Source: Diadema setosum (lineage: Eukaryota > Echinodermata > Echinoidea > Diadematoida > Diadematidae). Taken from it: a stretch of 64,000 nt of DNA. A program made the position numbers and the translations under genes. Location of the stretch: positions 12,874,571-12,938,570 of the forward strand of contig NC_092685.1 of assembly GCF_964275005.1 (NCBI RefSeq), in the 5' to 3' direction. Under the pieces are notes generated by a model, which had not been told where the DNA came from, ran no database searches, and saw only the letters and a program-made list of their open reading frames with translations. Of the stretch, positions 34,211 to 45,317 are shown piece by piece (the stretch's first letter is position 1; each line of letters starts with the position of its first letter).

Positions 34211-34962
34211 GACGTGATATCCAGTCAGCGTCGAGGACATGGGAATACACTTGCACTATATAAAAATTCAATGCACAAAGGCGACGCTCACAGTCCGCCG
34301 CTCATCATCAGGCGTATCCACTGACCCGCAATACAGTAAGCGTATCACAGTATGTGCAAGATCAGTGAGTGCATCGCTGGGTGACGATGACTCCAGCATG
34401 TCCAGGGTGGCGCCATTGTGTAGAGGGGAGTGCAGCCCGGGCTTTGGCAAGCGGTCGACTCTTACCATAATTATTGTAAAACAACAACAAAACCCTTAAA
34501 AAACAAATCCTAAAATGGAAATATCAAAGAGGATGATTTTCTGTAATACATGTATATATATATATATATATATACAAAAAATATGTGTGTGTGTGTGTGT
34601 GTGTGTCTGTCTGTCTGTCTGCGTGTTATGTGTTAACCAGCAGGTTAATCAACGTTGTGTCCAATGTTACGTTACCGTATACCGGACCTTCTTATCTCTG
34701 ATCGTGTGTAACATTGAAGAGTTCCTGCACTGAACCCTTCACAAACAACATGTTTACTGTGTGAAAGGATCACACAATCATTATCTCACAGCTGACCATG
34801 AATACAGTAGAGTTTCAGAGGTCTTTACGGTTATAACACAATCATGTCCTTGTGATGGTAAAGATCATGTTAAAGTCGTCGTGTTTCATTGCCGTACAGA
34901 CTTCACTCATATCAAGGACTAGATTAGAGATGACTCGAGATTGAGGACGGATCCTCGGGGAA
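34211..34962. other. intergenic, with TA/GT/CTGT microsatellites
   Basis: It includes (TA)n(TG)n(TCTG)n at 34552-34620. A GC-richer patch at 34280-34470 is open on both strands, but I cannot choose a frame or splice sites. Confidence 0.5.
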
Positions 34963-35367
34963 TTAAAGGGGTAGTATAGTTTAGGTTTAGGTGAGGATTC
35001 AGCCTTTAACTTTTTGCAAGATACTTAGAAACCACTTTATAAAATGTTAAAGACCATACAATTCTAAGAGGAATTCAAAGTTCATTTCATGAAATTCGGT
35101 TATGAAATGGCTGAGATATCCAAAAACAAATTAAAACAGAGCGATTAAAATAAAAGGCAGGTCCCATTAGGATTGCCCCCTTTTTTGTTAATATCTCAGC
35201 CATTTCAGCACCAATCTTCATGAACTAAACTTTGAATTCCTTTTAGCATTATGTGCTCTTTCATGTTTCATAAGATTTTTCTCATTAGCTAAAAAAAATC
35301 ATCAAACAAAAAATAATAAGTTGGAAACCTGTAGCCCATCTCAACTGAAACTTTACCATCCCCTTAA
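34963..35367. mobile_element. family-B MITE, copy 3
   Basis: TTAA borders flank an AAAGGGGTAGTATAG left end and a TACCATCCCCTTAA right end, with the inner GGCTGAGATATCCAAAAA landmark at about 35109. It shares its right TTAA with the next copy. Confidence 0.85.
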
Positions 35368-35562
35368 AGTGATGGTATAGTTTTGGTTGAGATCGGGATT
35401 CAGATTTTAACTTTTTGCGAGATAATTATTGAAATATTAAAGACCTTACCATTCTAAGAGGAATTAAATGTTTATTAGATGCAAGTCGGTTTATGGGATA
35501 TCAAAAACAAAGTAAAAACAAAGTGGTCCTAATAAAGGTGAGACCCAGCTACTCGTATGTGT

Positions 35563-35594
<32 letters not shown>

Positions 35595-35852
35595 TCTGTG
35601 TTAACATGCAGGATTGTACAAGCAATAATGTGTCCAATAACGATATCGCACGGGTATCCATTTCTTATCAAGACCACTTAGTTTTGCTTTTTTTTTCATA
35701 TCAACCATTTCAAATCCGATTTTCATCACATAAACTTTTATTTCCTCATAGAATTTTATACTCTTTAATATTCATAGTAATGGTTTCTGATCATATCGCA
35801 AAAAGTTAAAGCTGAATCTTCCATCTCAACCAAAACTATATCATCCCTTTAA
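35364..35852. mobile_element. family-B MITE, copy 4, with internal (GT)n expansion
   Basis: The TTAA borders and both family-B ends are present. Between the arms there is a (TG)n array (35557-35594) followed by about 60 bp of foreign sequence, so the middle has been altered by expansion or insertion. Confidence 0.8.
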
Positions 35853-36155
35853 CTTTGCGCGCCAATCAGTCAAATGTATACAAATTTCACAAACATACCT
35901 GTCAACAGAAAATTAATGTTGCACACACAGGGTTAATAATGGCTTTACGGACAGGGACCAAAGGCCCCTTTGCCGAGCTGAACATAACGCATCACGCTGA
36001 GTTAGAAAATTTCAGTTTAGCAGGCTTACGCAATTCACAATGTTTGTGTTCGACTTTTTGCAACGTACAACATAGTACATTTCAGGTGAACATAATCATC
36101 CCTTCTAAATATTGTACTACAAGTATAACTCAAAGTGTTAGAATGCTTAACATGT
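35853..36155. other. upstream region of the cyclotransferase gene
   Basis: It starts with GCGCGCCAATCAG (35856-35868), a CCAAT-box-like motif. A promoter or upstream exon is possible, because the first recognised GGACT exon opens with a splice acceptor. I could not locate an upstream exon. Confidence 0.3.
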
Positions 36156-36495
36156 GAATTTCCATGAAAACGTTTTGTATTTTTTATAGCTGGGACGCTG
36201 AACACCCGAGTTTCCTATGAAATTTTATTTTGTTTTCAAATGAATATTCATTTTTTGGTCAGTTTCAAATCATTTCCGACCTCCATTATGCAGAAAACTC
36301 TTGATTTGCTTGGAAACCTGCAATTTGAATTTGCATGAAAACGTTTCGTATTTTTATAGCTAGGACGCTGAACGCCTGAGTTTCCTATGAAATTTGATTT
36401 GATTTTCATATGAATATTCGTTTTTGGTCAGTTTCAAATCATTTCCGACCTCCATTCTGCAGAAAACTCATGATTTGCTTGGAAACTTGCAATTT
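36156..36495. repeat. tandem duplication of 171 bp
   Basis: Two copies (36156-36326 and 36327-36495) are about 90 percent alike by eye, sharing GACGCTGAAC, GAGTTTCCTATGAAATTT and TTCCGACCTCCATT. Confidence 0.85.
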
Positions 36496-36782
36496 CTACA
36501 AGCTTAAGCTTTTCGGAGATTTCCTTCATGTTTCTCTATCTCTGTGCTCTTTTGCATCTCCGATATCATCAGCAAATGACCGTAAACATGCACACTTTTT
36601 AATCCATATTTTTGTGTGGTGTGATGTGTTTTGTCCATGCTATGTATTTTGTGTTACCACAAAGCATCATTTATCACTTTTTTGAGAAATATGAATTAAA
36701 ATAAACTGAAACTGAAATTTCAATAACCGACCTCTAGGGAACGTTTAACCTAGAACACTTATTATTTCCTCATTATTTTTAG

Positions 36783-37024
36783 GTGTACACCAGATGATGC
36801 TTCTCTACACCTGTAGTGTTGCTCTACGTCGCCATATCTCCACCACTGCCCCTTCCATGGCCCACAGGGTGTTTGTGTACGGAACGCTGAAGACGGGACA
36901 GCCAAACTACAGGTTGATGGCGGGCTTGCGTCTTATCGGCATCGGACGAACAAGGACGAAGATGCCACTCGTCGTCGCTACCGAGTTCGGCATCCCGATG
37001 CTACTTGATCACGAAGGAGGTCAC
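36783..37024 (+). CDS. GGACT: gamma-glutamylamine cyclotransferase-like, exon 1 of the recognised pair
   Basis: The protein is 182 residues across two exons. From the ATG at 36794 it begins MMLLYTCSVALRRHISTTAP, then at residue 22 MAHRVFVYGTLKTGQPN. YGTL (29-32) is the substrate-binding signature of the AIG2/GGCT fold. Vertebrate GGACT has the equivalent VYGTLKRGQPN. The enzyme releases free lysine and 5-oxoproline from gamma-glutamyl-epsilon-lysine, the product of degrading transglutaminase cross-links. The first 21 residues are basic and hydroxylated without acidic residues, like a mitochondrial presequence. A second start at 36857 would give the usual cytosolic length. A TTTTTAG acceptor precedes the exon, so an upstream exon is likely. 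The donor is CAC|GTGAGT, phase 0. Confidence 0.88.
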
Positions 37025-37065
37025 GTGAGTAGGCGGTCAACAAAATGGCCAATGGTTAAAGTAGC

Positions 37066-37494
37066 TTAAAGGTATTAGCCCACATTTGTAAACCTGCAGC
37101 AATTGGTCTCATAGTTAGCATGGAGTTTGGGTATGATTGCAGTAACACCTGTGCAAAATTTCGTTCCAATTAGTTCATTACTTTCATAAAAATAAATGAA
37201 AATGCACCGTAATCCGTATGCATGCGTATAACGCTCGCTAGCTCCGGTCCACGTACGTGTTACATGTACAATGTACGTAGCTATAGCCCGCGCTCGTAAT
37301 TCGATTTTGGGTCGGGTTGACCCGGTTTGAAAATTGATTTTAAAACGATGATTTTCTCTCTTTTATCGTATGGTATAGACAAAGAGCGACAGGTGAGGTA
37401 TGTTACTGTTATAACTTGTACTTGAAGTCATATTGGACCTGTTTTATGCAGTTTTGATTTTCGTGGGTTTGCAAATGTGGGCTAGTACCTTTAA
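37066..37494. mobile_element. family-C MITE
   Basis: TTAA borders flank AAGGTATTAGCCCACATTTG on the left and CAAATGTGGGCTAGTACCTT on the right, followed by inverted GTAAACC/GGGTTTGC extensions. It is 429 bp with no ORF. Confidence 0.85.
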
Positions 37495-37499
37495 GATGT

Positions 37500-37880
37500 C
37501 TGTTAGTATACAAATGATGCACAGGACAGAGTGGATCGGTGAGAATTGGAATCGCGAGTTTAACTTTGGAACTGTTTAAGCCCACGAGCGCAGCGAGTGG
37601 GTTTTAGACTGTTCCAAAGTTAAATGAGAGCATCCAATTCTCACCGATCCACGAAATTGGCCTGTGCATCATTTGTGTTATAAAACGGGCCCGTAAATTC
37701 ATAAAATACAGTCATTTTCCCCATCATGCGTCCGGTACGCCTACAACACTATACCAGATTTGAGCCATGCGTTCGGATTTTACCGGACGCATGGCTCAGT
37801 GTGGATCAGTAAAAATCAATGCGTGACAATTGACCAATCAGATTGTAGAGATTCTAAAGCCCATTTTATAAAACTTAAAG
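37500..37880. repeat. compound inverted repeat in the GGACT intron
   Basis: GGATCGGTGAGAATTGGA near 37530 and AACTTTGGAAC near 37563 recur inverted at 37604-37650, flanking a short loop with GCGCAGCGAGTGGG. A second inverted pair, CGTCCGGTA / TACCGGACG, lies at 37729-37791. TTATAAAACGGG near 37680 recurs inverted as CCCATTTTATAA near 37861. Confidence 0.7.
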
Positions 37881-38347
37881 GTTCATAAAAGACAAGGGCT
37901 TCCCCCCCCCTTTGTTTAGCGAGTGAGACAGAAAATGTAATGAGTACTAGTAGGCCTACATGAGTTTCGCTTGGTTAAACTATGGACCTACGTAGGTCCA
38001 TGGTTAAACTGTCTTGATCCATTTTGATAATTGATCTTCCTTGCCAATTATGAGTCATGATTTTGAATGTTGTCTGTTTACCTCAACATTTACACGAGTA
38101 TTCAACTGACAGCGCTGAATCGGTACCTGATATAAAAGTTGCTACATACAGACTAACAGGCGGTATGAACCATGATTCGCTTAGCAAAAATCTATTTGGG
38201 CAGTTCTTGCATGTAACTCACATGACATTGTAAGCGTTGCCTCGTTAACATAATCAATGGCGAAACTTTTCCTATTCATTAGTCATATTTATTTTCTTGT
38301 TTTTTTATCCTCTTTTTTCGCATTATTTTTTTATTTAATGTTTTAAG

Positions 38348-38665
38348 AATGTGGTCGGTGAGGTTTACGAAGTCGACGACGACAACCTGGCAAAGGTAGA
38401 TGCCCTGGAGAATTTCCCCGGCGGGTATTACGACAGAATGAAGATAGGTGTCCAGCTCGAAGACGAATACGCCGCCCCCGCGGGACAGGACGGGCTAACA
38501 GACTGTTGGGCCTATGTCGTGACGAACTTCAAGCCCTCCATGCTTGACCTGGAAAGATTCGAGAGCTATGACAGTGAGGGCGCCCACGGCAAGAAATATG
38601 TCAAACCAAGCGAGAGGGGCGAGGGCGCTGTTTCCAAGGTCAAAGCTGCCGTTTTGAAGTCGTAG
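38348..38665 (+). CDS. GGACT: gamma-glutamylamine cyclotransferase-like, exon 2 (catalytic part)
   Basis: It joins in phase 0 after CAC, giving GGH|NVVGEVYEVDDDNL. The general-base Glu of the family is E98 in DALENFPGGYY, aligned with DDFESCPALY of vertebrate GGACT. The C-terminal GGACT landmark SYDSEGAHGKKY is at 150-161, corresponding to SYDSEGPHGLRY. A Lys/Ala-rich tail of about 15 residues extends past the vertebrate end. The stop is TAG at 38663-38665. An AATAAA is at about 39175, some 510 bp downstream. The coding GC content and conserved landmarks show no break. Confidence 0.9.
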   Translation, partial: NVVGEVYEVDDDNLAKVDALENFPGGYYDRMKIGVQLEDEYAAPAGQDGLTDCWAYVVTNFKPSMLDLERFESYDSEGAHGKKYVKPSERGEGAVSKVKAAVLKS

Positions 38666-39610
38666 TACATTTCTTTTTTCATTTTTTTTCTCAATATTAT
38701 CTAACTTTATTTCATATCAAAGACTGAGAGGCTATTACTGCATATTTTGAATTAAGTTGAAATGGGGAAGCTATCTAGCTGTGGGGCAGATTTAAAAAAG
38801 CTACAAAGTCACTCAAATGCTTACGTTAATTTTGATGAAAACGAACGAGACAACACACATTTGTTCATTTTCATACTGAAATTAGACCAAAACATAATAT
38901 TTTTAGGGTTGTGTTACTTACAAACTTTAGGGTTGTGTTACTTATAAACTTAATATCGTAATATCGTTTGAAATTGCATTATGCAATGTAGATGATTGTG
39001 GTGATGGGTGATGTTATCAGCAGTATTCCTCATTGGTTTGTTTTAGTCTGTATACAAATCATTATTTTGATTGAAAAAAAAAAAAACCATGGCAACTATA
39101 TAGCTCTATAATACTTATCACCAAAAAGATCGTTATCATTAGTTTATTACATCTGAACAAAATAGCATAGATATAATAAAAAATATACTCGGTATTTTTT
39201 TTAATTGATTTCATTTCACGATGTGTACATGATACTAGTACTTTGCGTTTCTTCGTTCCACCAAAGTACTTAAGAACGGTATACTGTACAATTACAACAG
39301 TACTATAAAATTACATCAGTACTACGTAATAATTGCAAGTAATCTAAATTTCTCATAGTTTCCTTACTTTGCAAATGTTTACTATAGTATTGCTTCTGCG
39401 TCGATTGAATCCTCTTCAAAATAGAATAAGTTCATGAGGCCGCATATCGGTCCAATCAACATGAATTTTTATTGTTTTCAATCATTATTAGATGTATTAT
39501 CATGATATAAGAGGACAAAAGTGTAATTGGTTCATAGTCTACATGCATAACCGTCAACAATATGTTACTTTTCAATCCCACAGCTCACCCAAACTTTAGA
39601 CATTTAATTT
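38666..39610. other. 3' flank of the cyclotransferase gene
   Basis: It contains a direct duplication of TTTAGGGTTGTGTTACTTA (38901-38950) and several T/A runs. There is no other gene. Confidence 0.6.
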
Positions 39611-39945
39611 GATGTACTACAAGGCTCAATTCTAGGCGTATTATTGTTCCTCATTCGTGTTAATGATATTAATATCTTCTACGATTCCAAACTTCTATGT
39701 TTTTCCGATGATGTAAATATTTGAATCAAAATTTAGAAATTTCGACTGCCCAGCTAAAGTGTAAGATAGTGAAAGTCTCCGAATGATTTAAATCTAATAA
39801 TGATCAATTCATAACAGCAAAACAAAGCATATTAACACCCGGAAATTAGTAACATATCAATAGTTTTTTTATTTTCTTTCTCTCAGACTGGAAATAAATG
39901 TATCGGTGACTTCAATTCAATTCAATTCAGTTCAATTCATTTTTA
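39611..39945 (+). pseudogene. fossil LINE reverse transcriptase and 3' tail
   Basis: At 39611-39723 the + frame reads VLQGSILGVLLFLIRVNDI followed by CFSDDVNI and a stop. This is the non-LTR retrotransposon RT pattern (QGSxLGPxLFLxYxND and FADD), with D-D of the catalytic pair kept as SDD. The next part, with frame breaks, reads QLKCKIVKVSE and then FKSNNDQFITAKQSI, fitting the region after the catalytic motif. At 39906-39940 it ends in ATTCA-type repeats and TTTTTATTCGTCC, consistent with a LINE 3' end. It is heavily decayed. Confidence 0.7.
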
Positions 39946-41867
39946 TTCGTCCAATAAAAAGCATTACAGGAAACTCATCGCGGGATTCTCACATGTAAAT
40001 GACAAAGCATAACAAATACAGTATATACATAGAGAGAGAACATTACGGAATAGCACTTGACAGATAGATAAATAACCGGACATGTATGCAAGGTTAAACT
40101 GAAAAGAACAATCGTATAAAAACGTTGCATAAAAACGGACTCCATTGGCATGATGTTAAAAAACTTCAGAAACCTTCTCTGTTGTTCCGGAGTCCCAATC
40201 TCAGCCCTCTCCCCCCCACCCCCCCCCCCCCGTCAGCCCGTAATAAACTGAAACCGAAACCAACTCTCCCTGAAATACAGCATAGCAAACAAATCAACAC
40301 ATACAGAAACAATATCAGTGATTATATCATCATATCATATAAATTTCTTTCTAAATCCACCAATATTTTCCAGTGAAAATGGTAAAACTTCTTTGCTTTC
40401 ATTGTATTTGTGCAACTTCTTTAAAGATTATCGTGATCACTATGCTGTGGATTTATTTTGTAGATTTTTGTTCAAAAATATTTAGAGTTTATTTTTTACC
40501 ATTTTCACTGGAAAAAATCTGAAACAAAATCATATGTGAACTTATTTTTTTACAGTAATCGACCAATTTCTTTCTTGTTTACTGAAATCATTGAAAGTAC
40601 TTTTTCCTAGTATTTATGAACAGAAGTTTGACAAAGTTATTTGCATGACTTTATGTATGTAAACTTGTACAATACTGTATTCTTTGAAACGATTGATATG
40701 TGACGAAATTTTTTTTTTTATAAATTTCAACAATCTACAGTGTATATTTCAATAGAAACATGATAAACATATATATACCTATAATGTGCAATATCTTCGG
40801 AAAGAGGCTATGAGTAGGCAGTTACTGACATTTTGAATGAAACGAACTCAATGTAAGGACATCTATATTTCCTTTTTTCAGTATTACCACGATTACCTCG
40901 GAAAATATATCTGCAGTTTATCCATGGCAAATCACTGTCACGAAACCAAGGCAGCACTGCTAGAGAGTGTATCACGTCAATAAGTGTGTGTATACAGGAG
41001 CAGCCCATACAACGGTTGCATTCACAGAGTATGTTGCATTATGAAGTGCAGTGTATAATACATACGGACGAATGATGCAGTAATAAATGCTCTCTCCTCT
41101 CAATGCATTTTCATGTCGCTTGCCACGCTTTGTAAATACAATGAACTAGATACGCGATCTGTATGTATCTGCATACAGTGTACCTACTCTTCCTTTTGTT
41201 CTCTCTACTTGTATTGTATCATTATTGTACATTAAGAGATGGATGAAACAGCTATTTTGACATATGGTTGTAAGTACAAGTACTATAGGTATGAAATAAT
41301 ACACTTCATATTGGCTTGATGGTGTTGGATATAATTATGAATTCTTGTCTGATAACATGTCATATACAGTGGTTAATCCCTTCACTGTGATGGTGCTGTT
41401 CTCTCATGAGTCCGCCCATTCACTTGGCATCATACTTCACTCATGTGGTTGCAGACTTCTAATCCAGCTTACCGCAGCTGGCAGCAGCTTGCCATAGTCG
41501 TCAGGTGTCAACAAGGTCGACGACTTTACGTCATATCTAAAAATAACCCCTGAGAGGCAACGTGCACTTGCGCGGAGTTCAGGAGCAGTTCGTTGTGACA
41601 GAAAAGCAAAATAACATCTTTGTTGTGGTCACTATGAATTCGCCATGTGATTCACTGCCTAGATGTAACTCTGTGATCTTTGATATCGAAATATGAAAAA
41701 TTAATGTGAAAGGGAATCGGAACGAAGGGGCAGATTTGTGACACGCCGCGAATCAAAACCGCGCGTGCCATTTACATGAGCTGGGCGTATGGTTATGGGG
41801 CATGTATTTATCATGCGAATGAGCCATACTTTTTACATTTCCTTGCATGAGGTCACAAATCCTGTTC
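39946..41867. other. intergenic
   Basis: It has a C run at 40206-40231, and a short inverted pair, TTTTCCAGTGAAAATGGTAAA (near 40365) and its complement near 40497-40515, about 150 bp apart. No exon is supported. Confidence 0.5.
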
Positions 41868-41899
41868 CCCCCCCCCCCCCCCCTCTCTCTCTCTCTCTT
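41868..41899. repeat. C run followed by (CT)n
   Basis: About 15 C are followed by eight CT units, the same composite as at 2436 and 32787. Confidence 0.9.
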
Positions 41900-44090
41900 T
41901 CTGTCTCTCGAACACAGTGCTGGTACTAGGAGTCACAGTTCATGTACATTACTCGTACTTTAGCTGAGCAAATATTTGAAAAATAGGCCAGTCTACTCAT
42001 AATTTGAACTTTGTCATAATTTTTTTTTTCTACGATCTATAGTAACTAGCTTAATGTATCGCTTGAAATCCAGGTTGTATCTATGCGTAAATTGCTATTT
42101 GGTCAATCACCATGCAAATTATCTGGTTGTCGATCTTTATACAACTTTGTTAGAAAATACATAGTAAGCATCAAATATGGCTAAAATGAATAATGTGTTT
42201 GCTGAAATGATAACAATAATGATAATAAAAAAAAGGTAATATACCAATTACCAAAATTGGCAATTCTTTGGCGCCATGACTCTTAGGCTAAAATGGTTAC
42301 GTTTCTATCACTTCTCTCTGTTTGTTTGTTTGTTTGTTTGTGTATGAACAAATCGTATTTTACGCTGTGCCTCTTCTTTCATCTGTATAATTTTCCACCT
42401 GTCTATGAATGTATACGGATTTGTATGCGTATGTCCTTTGTGGATGTATGTGTGTTCATAACTGTTATTACTCTTGTTCTATTTCGAAATAATTATCATC
42501 AAAGAAGAATTCAAAAAAGAATACCAGGAATGATATATCAATGGGTAATAATTATTTACTAATGGGACTCAGATAAAATGTATGTGTGTCATGTGGCGAT
42601 AGTCCAGAGTCATCATCTCAGCTGAAAATAGTTTTCGGCAGACCTCATCACTGTGGTTTGGATACCTCGCTGATGTTGCGTGTGAACTCCCTCGTGGAAA
42701 ATATTCTGCTTCCAAGCCACCGCTTCCCACGCTATATGATGTGTGCTGGGGTATTGTAAATCCATGCTCTTTCGTGTACACGCCTCCGTGGAATTATCCG
42801 CAAATATCACATCAATGGCAAACAGTACCGCGTGTCGCCAACTTTGAACAATAGCGTTTCTTTAAAGTGCGATTCCCCTTCCATGTACACGTTAATTACT
42901 TTGACAAATGAAGTTATGCCAAGTAAACGTAACAGTGAAAGCCTAATGGCATCCATCATGTAAACAAAAAACAAACAAACAACAAACAAATACACAACCT
43001 ATCAACAACAACAACTGAAACACAAATTGGCAGAATCTTAAGAACTCATTCAAATTATCGCGGTATTGATCACATTCGCTTTGTGTGAATTAAATGAAAA
43101 AGTGACGTCATAATCTGCCAAGTGTCCCCTTGACATGAGCTCAAACTCTCGACTTTTATTCTTTATGAGGCATGAAAAAGCAGATAACTTGTCATATGCA
43201 TCATTGATAGCATATTTAGTCATTTAGTAACAGTCACTCTTTAAAGGGGGAGATTGTAATTGGTTTATCAAATTTTTATGTTACGAGACTTATCTAATTA
43301 TAGATAATGATAATACATGATTAGTAGGACCGATGCCATTGTTCCTATAGCAAACACGATAAACTTTTAAATTCCAAAACTCTCGTAATACACTTATTGC
43401 TCTTCAAACATTGGATCTTCTGTTTGTTTAACCAGGGAGGTGGATTCCACCTCCCTGCTTTGACATTACTTTCTTTACCCAAGCCAACTCAAACATGGAA
43501 TAACGTCTCATTTTGATTAAAAAGAAAAAAAAAAAAACCTCTATGCCAGTAACTTTCAGTGACTCCTATACAACACCTATACAACAGTTTTATTTTTTTT
43601 AAAGCACCATTTTTGTGTGTGTGTCTATTGTTATGAAGTTGGGAAAGTTTAACTGGAAACTGGCGGAACCACTGCCTGCACGAGTTCTTGTCCCGTGATT
43701 GACCGCTGTTTGAATAGTCAGGAGTAATCTGACTCACACCATACAAATGAGAATCTCTGTACTTCATTTTTGTAGAAAGTTCTTAGAACTTTGCTAGAAC
43801 CAAAATGCACTTTCCCTCTCTATATTCTTTCATTTGATTTGCTGAGGTTGTTATTATTTCGAAATGGCAAATAATCCCGAGCGCCCCGAGTGTCTAAGCA
43901 GACGAATCAAGACGAAATACTTTTTTTTTTTTGACTACGGTCATATTGGCAGTTATAAGTTATCGGTGATTAGAAAGAAAGCCAAGTCTGTAGGCTTGTA
44001 CTGTGTAGGGATATACCGTGCGTGAGCACAAGTTTGTGTGTGTGTGTGTGTGTTTTTTTTTTTTTTGTGTGTGTGTATTATGTATGTTTA
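41900..44090. other. intergenic
   Basis: It has GTTTGTTTG repeats near 42321, an AAC-rich patch at 42962-43015 and T/GT runs near 43921-44075. A patch open on the minus strand at 42620-42800 has some protein-like composition but no splice signals I can defend. Confidence 0.45.
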
Positions 44091-44559
44091 TACAGTATGT
44101 CCCAAATAAAAAAATACAATCAATTTTTTTTTTTGCATTGATAACACCCAATATGATTAAACTGTCCAAATGTCTCTTAGCTATATTTTGCAAAACAAAA
44201 AACAACAAAAAAAAAAACGTTCAATTTGGTTAAGCGGTCACAGAGAAATATGGAATGTTGTAAAGCATGTCATGAGTCTGATTCTTCCAAGTTTAGCACT
44301 TCGATGCTTTTGTGTGTGAATATAATAGACAGAATTTGGAGGGAAGAGATTCTTGACATCCTCTACAAAATTCCTCATTTCTCTTTGACAACTGAAGCAA
44401 ATCGAATGGGGTTATCTGTAAGATGTGGGCAATGAGTTATAGTTTCATACCCTGAATTTGTATTTGGATTGATTCACTATTTTTAAAGATATCATTGCGG
44501 AGGGTACCGTTGTATTTTTTTTTTTTTTTTTGGGGGGGGGGGGCGGGGGACATACGGTA
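44091..44559. mobile_element. family-F mariner-like MITE, copy 2
   Basis: The left end TACAGTATGTCCCAAA and the right end GGGGGACATACGGTA are inverted and bounded by TA. The body shares GGTCACAGAGAAAT, AAGTTTAGCACTT and CTACAAAATTCCTCATTTC with 3223-3910. This copy keeps the probable original short CCCAAAA left terminus, while its right end has expanded T and G runs. Confidence 0.82.
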
Positions 44560-45161
44560 TATGTGTGTAGATATCTCTGTCTCCGTAAATGAATGATGAG
44601 TGATCTCCAAAATGCTGTGACGAAATATTGGACAGAGAAAAATTAAAGAAAAAAAGTAGCTCTATACATTATGAATAAACTATCGTTCCTATATTCATTG
44701 TATCTAATGTCGAGACGGCTTAAAAGCAGCGGCACCTGGCCTACTTGTGCGAAAGTTTCCGATCTGGAAGGGGTAATAGGGCAGGACTTCAGCTTTAGAA
44801 TGTATTGGCAGTGACCCAAGTCTATTCCATTTAGAACTAGGAGCGTATGGTATAAGTGCGGTAGATAATCTGCACACGACATCGCGCGCTGACAAAAATA
44901 ATCTCTCCGAGTTAAAGATACCAAGTGAGAAAAAAGAACTAAAAGAAATCAATGATGTCATTTCTATTTTTTTCGTAATGCAAAACTGCTGGCACATTCG
45001 ACCTTTATCGTACTCGCTCTGCATGCAAAATAATAACAGTATGATAAAGCATCAACTGTTTAGTGGTTGTGTCAACATGACCCTATACCTTGAGTGGGGG
45101 TAAGGGGGTTGGTGTTGGAAATGGACGGAATGTACAATCTCTCCTCACCGTTTATCAAGTT
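44560..45161. other. intergenic, nothing recognised
   Basis: Overlapping open frames on the minus strand (44643-45024) lack motifs and splice signals. Confidence 0.45.
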
Positions 45162-45228
45162 GAGAATTTTTGCTCAGTTGAGATACCATATATAAATAAT
45201 CAGGTATAATCAGGCATATACTAGTATA

Positions 45229-45266
<38 letters not shown>

Positions 45267-45317
45267 TGATTATACCTGATTATTTATATATGATATCTCA
45301 AATGAGCAAAAATTCTG
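45162..45317. repeat. AT-rich inverted repeat with (AT)n centre
   Basis: GAGAATTTTTGCTCA, GAGAT and ATATATAAATAATCAGGTAT on the left recur inverted on the right around a central TA array of about 15 units. The arms are about 60 bp and nearly perfect. Confidence 0.85.

Larger units (their letters stand above)
37025..38347 (+). other. intron of the cyclotransferase gene
   Basis: This 1,323-bp intron runs from GTGAGT to a TTTTAAG acceptor. It is largely made of two inverted-repeat elements, 37066-37494 and 37500-37880. The rest is T-rich toward the acceptor. Confidence 0.85.

Noticed and set aside
34268-34468. GC-richer patch open on both strands, possibly an exon
   Set aside because: I could not choose a strand. 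There is no convincing splice pair and no recognisable motif.
41505-41610. ACGTCA plus TATCTAAAAATA as a possible promoter
   Set aside because: The motifs are isolated and no coding sequence follows.
42569-42810. Minus-strand frames with protein-like composition
   Set aside because: There are two competing frames, no splice signals and no known family.
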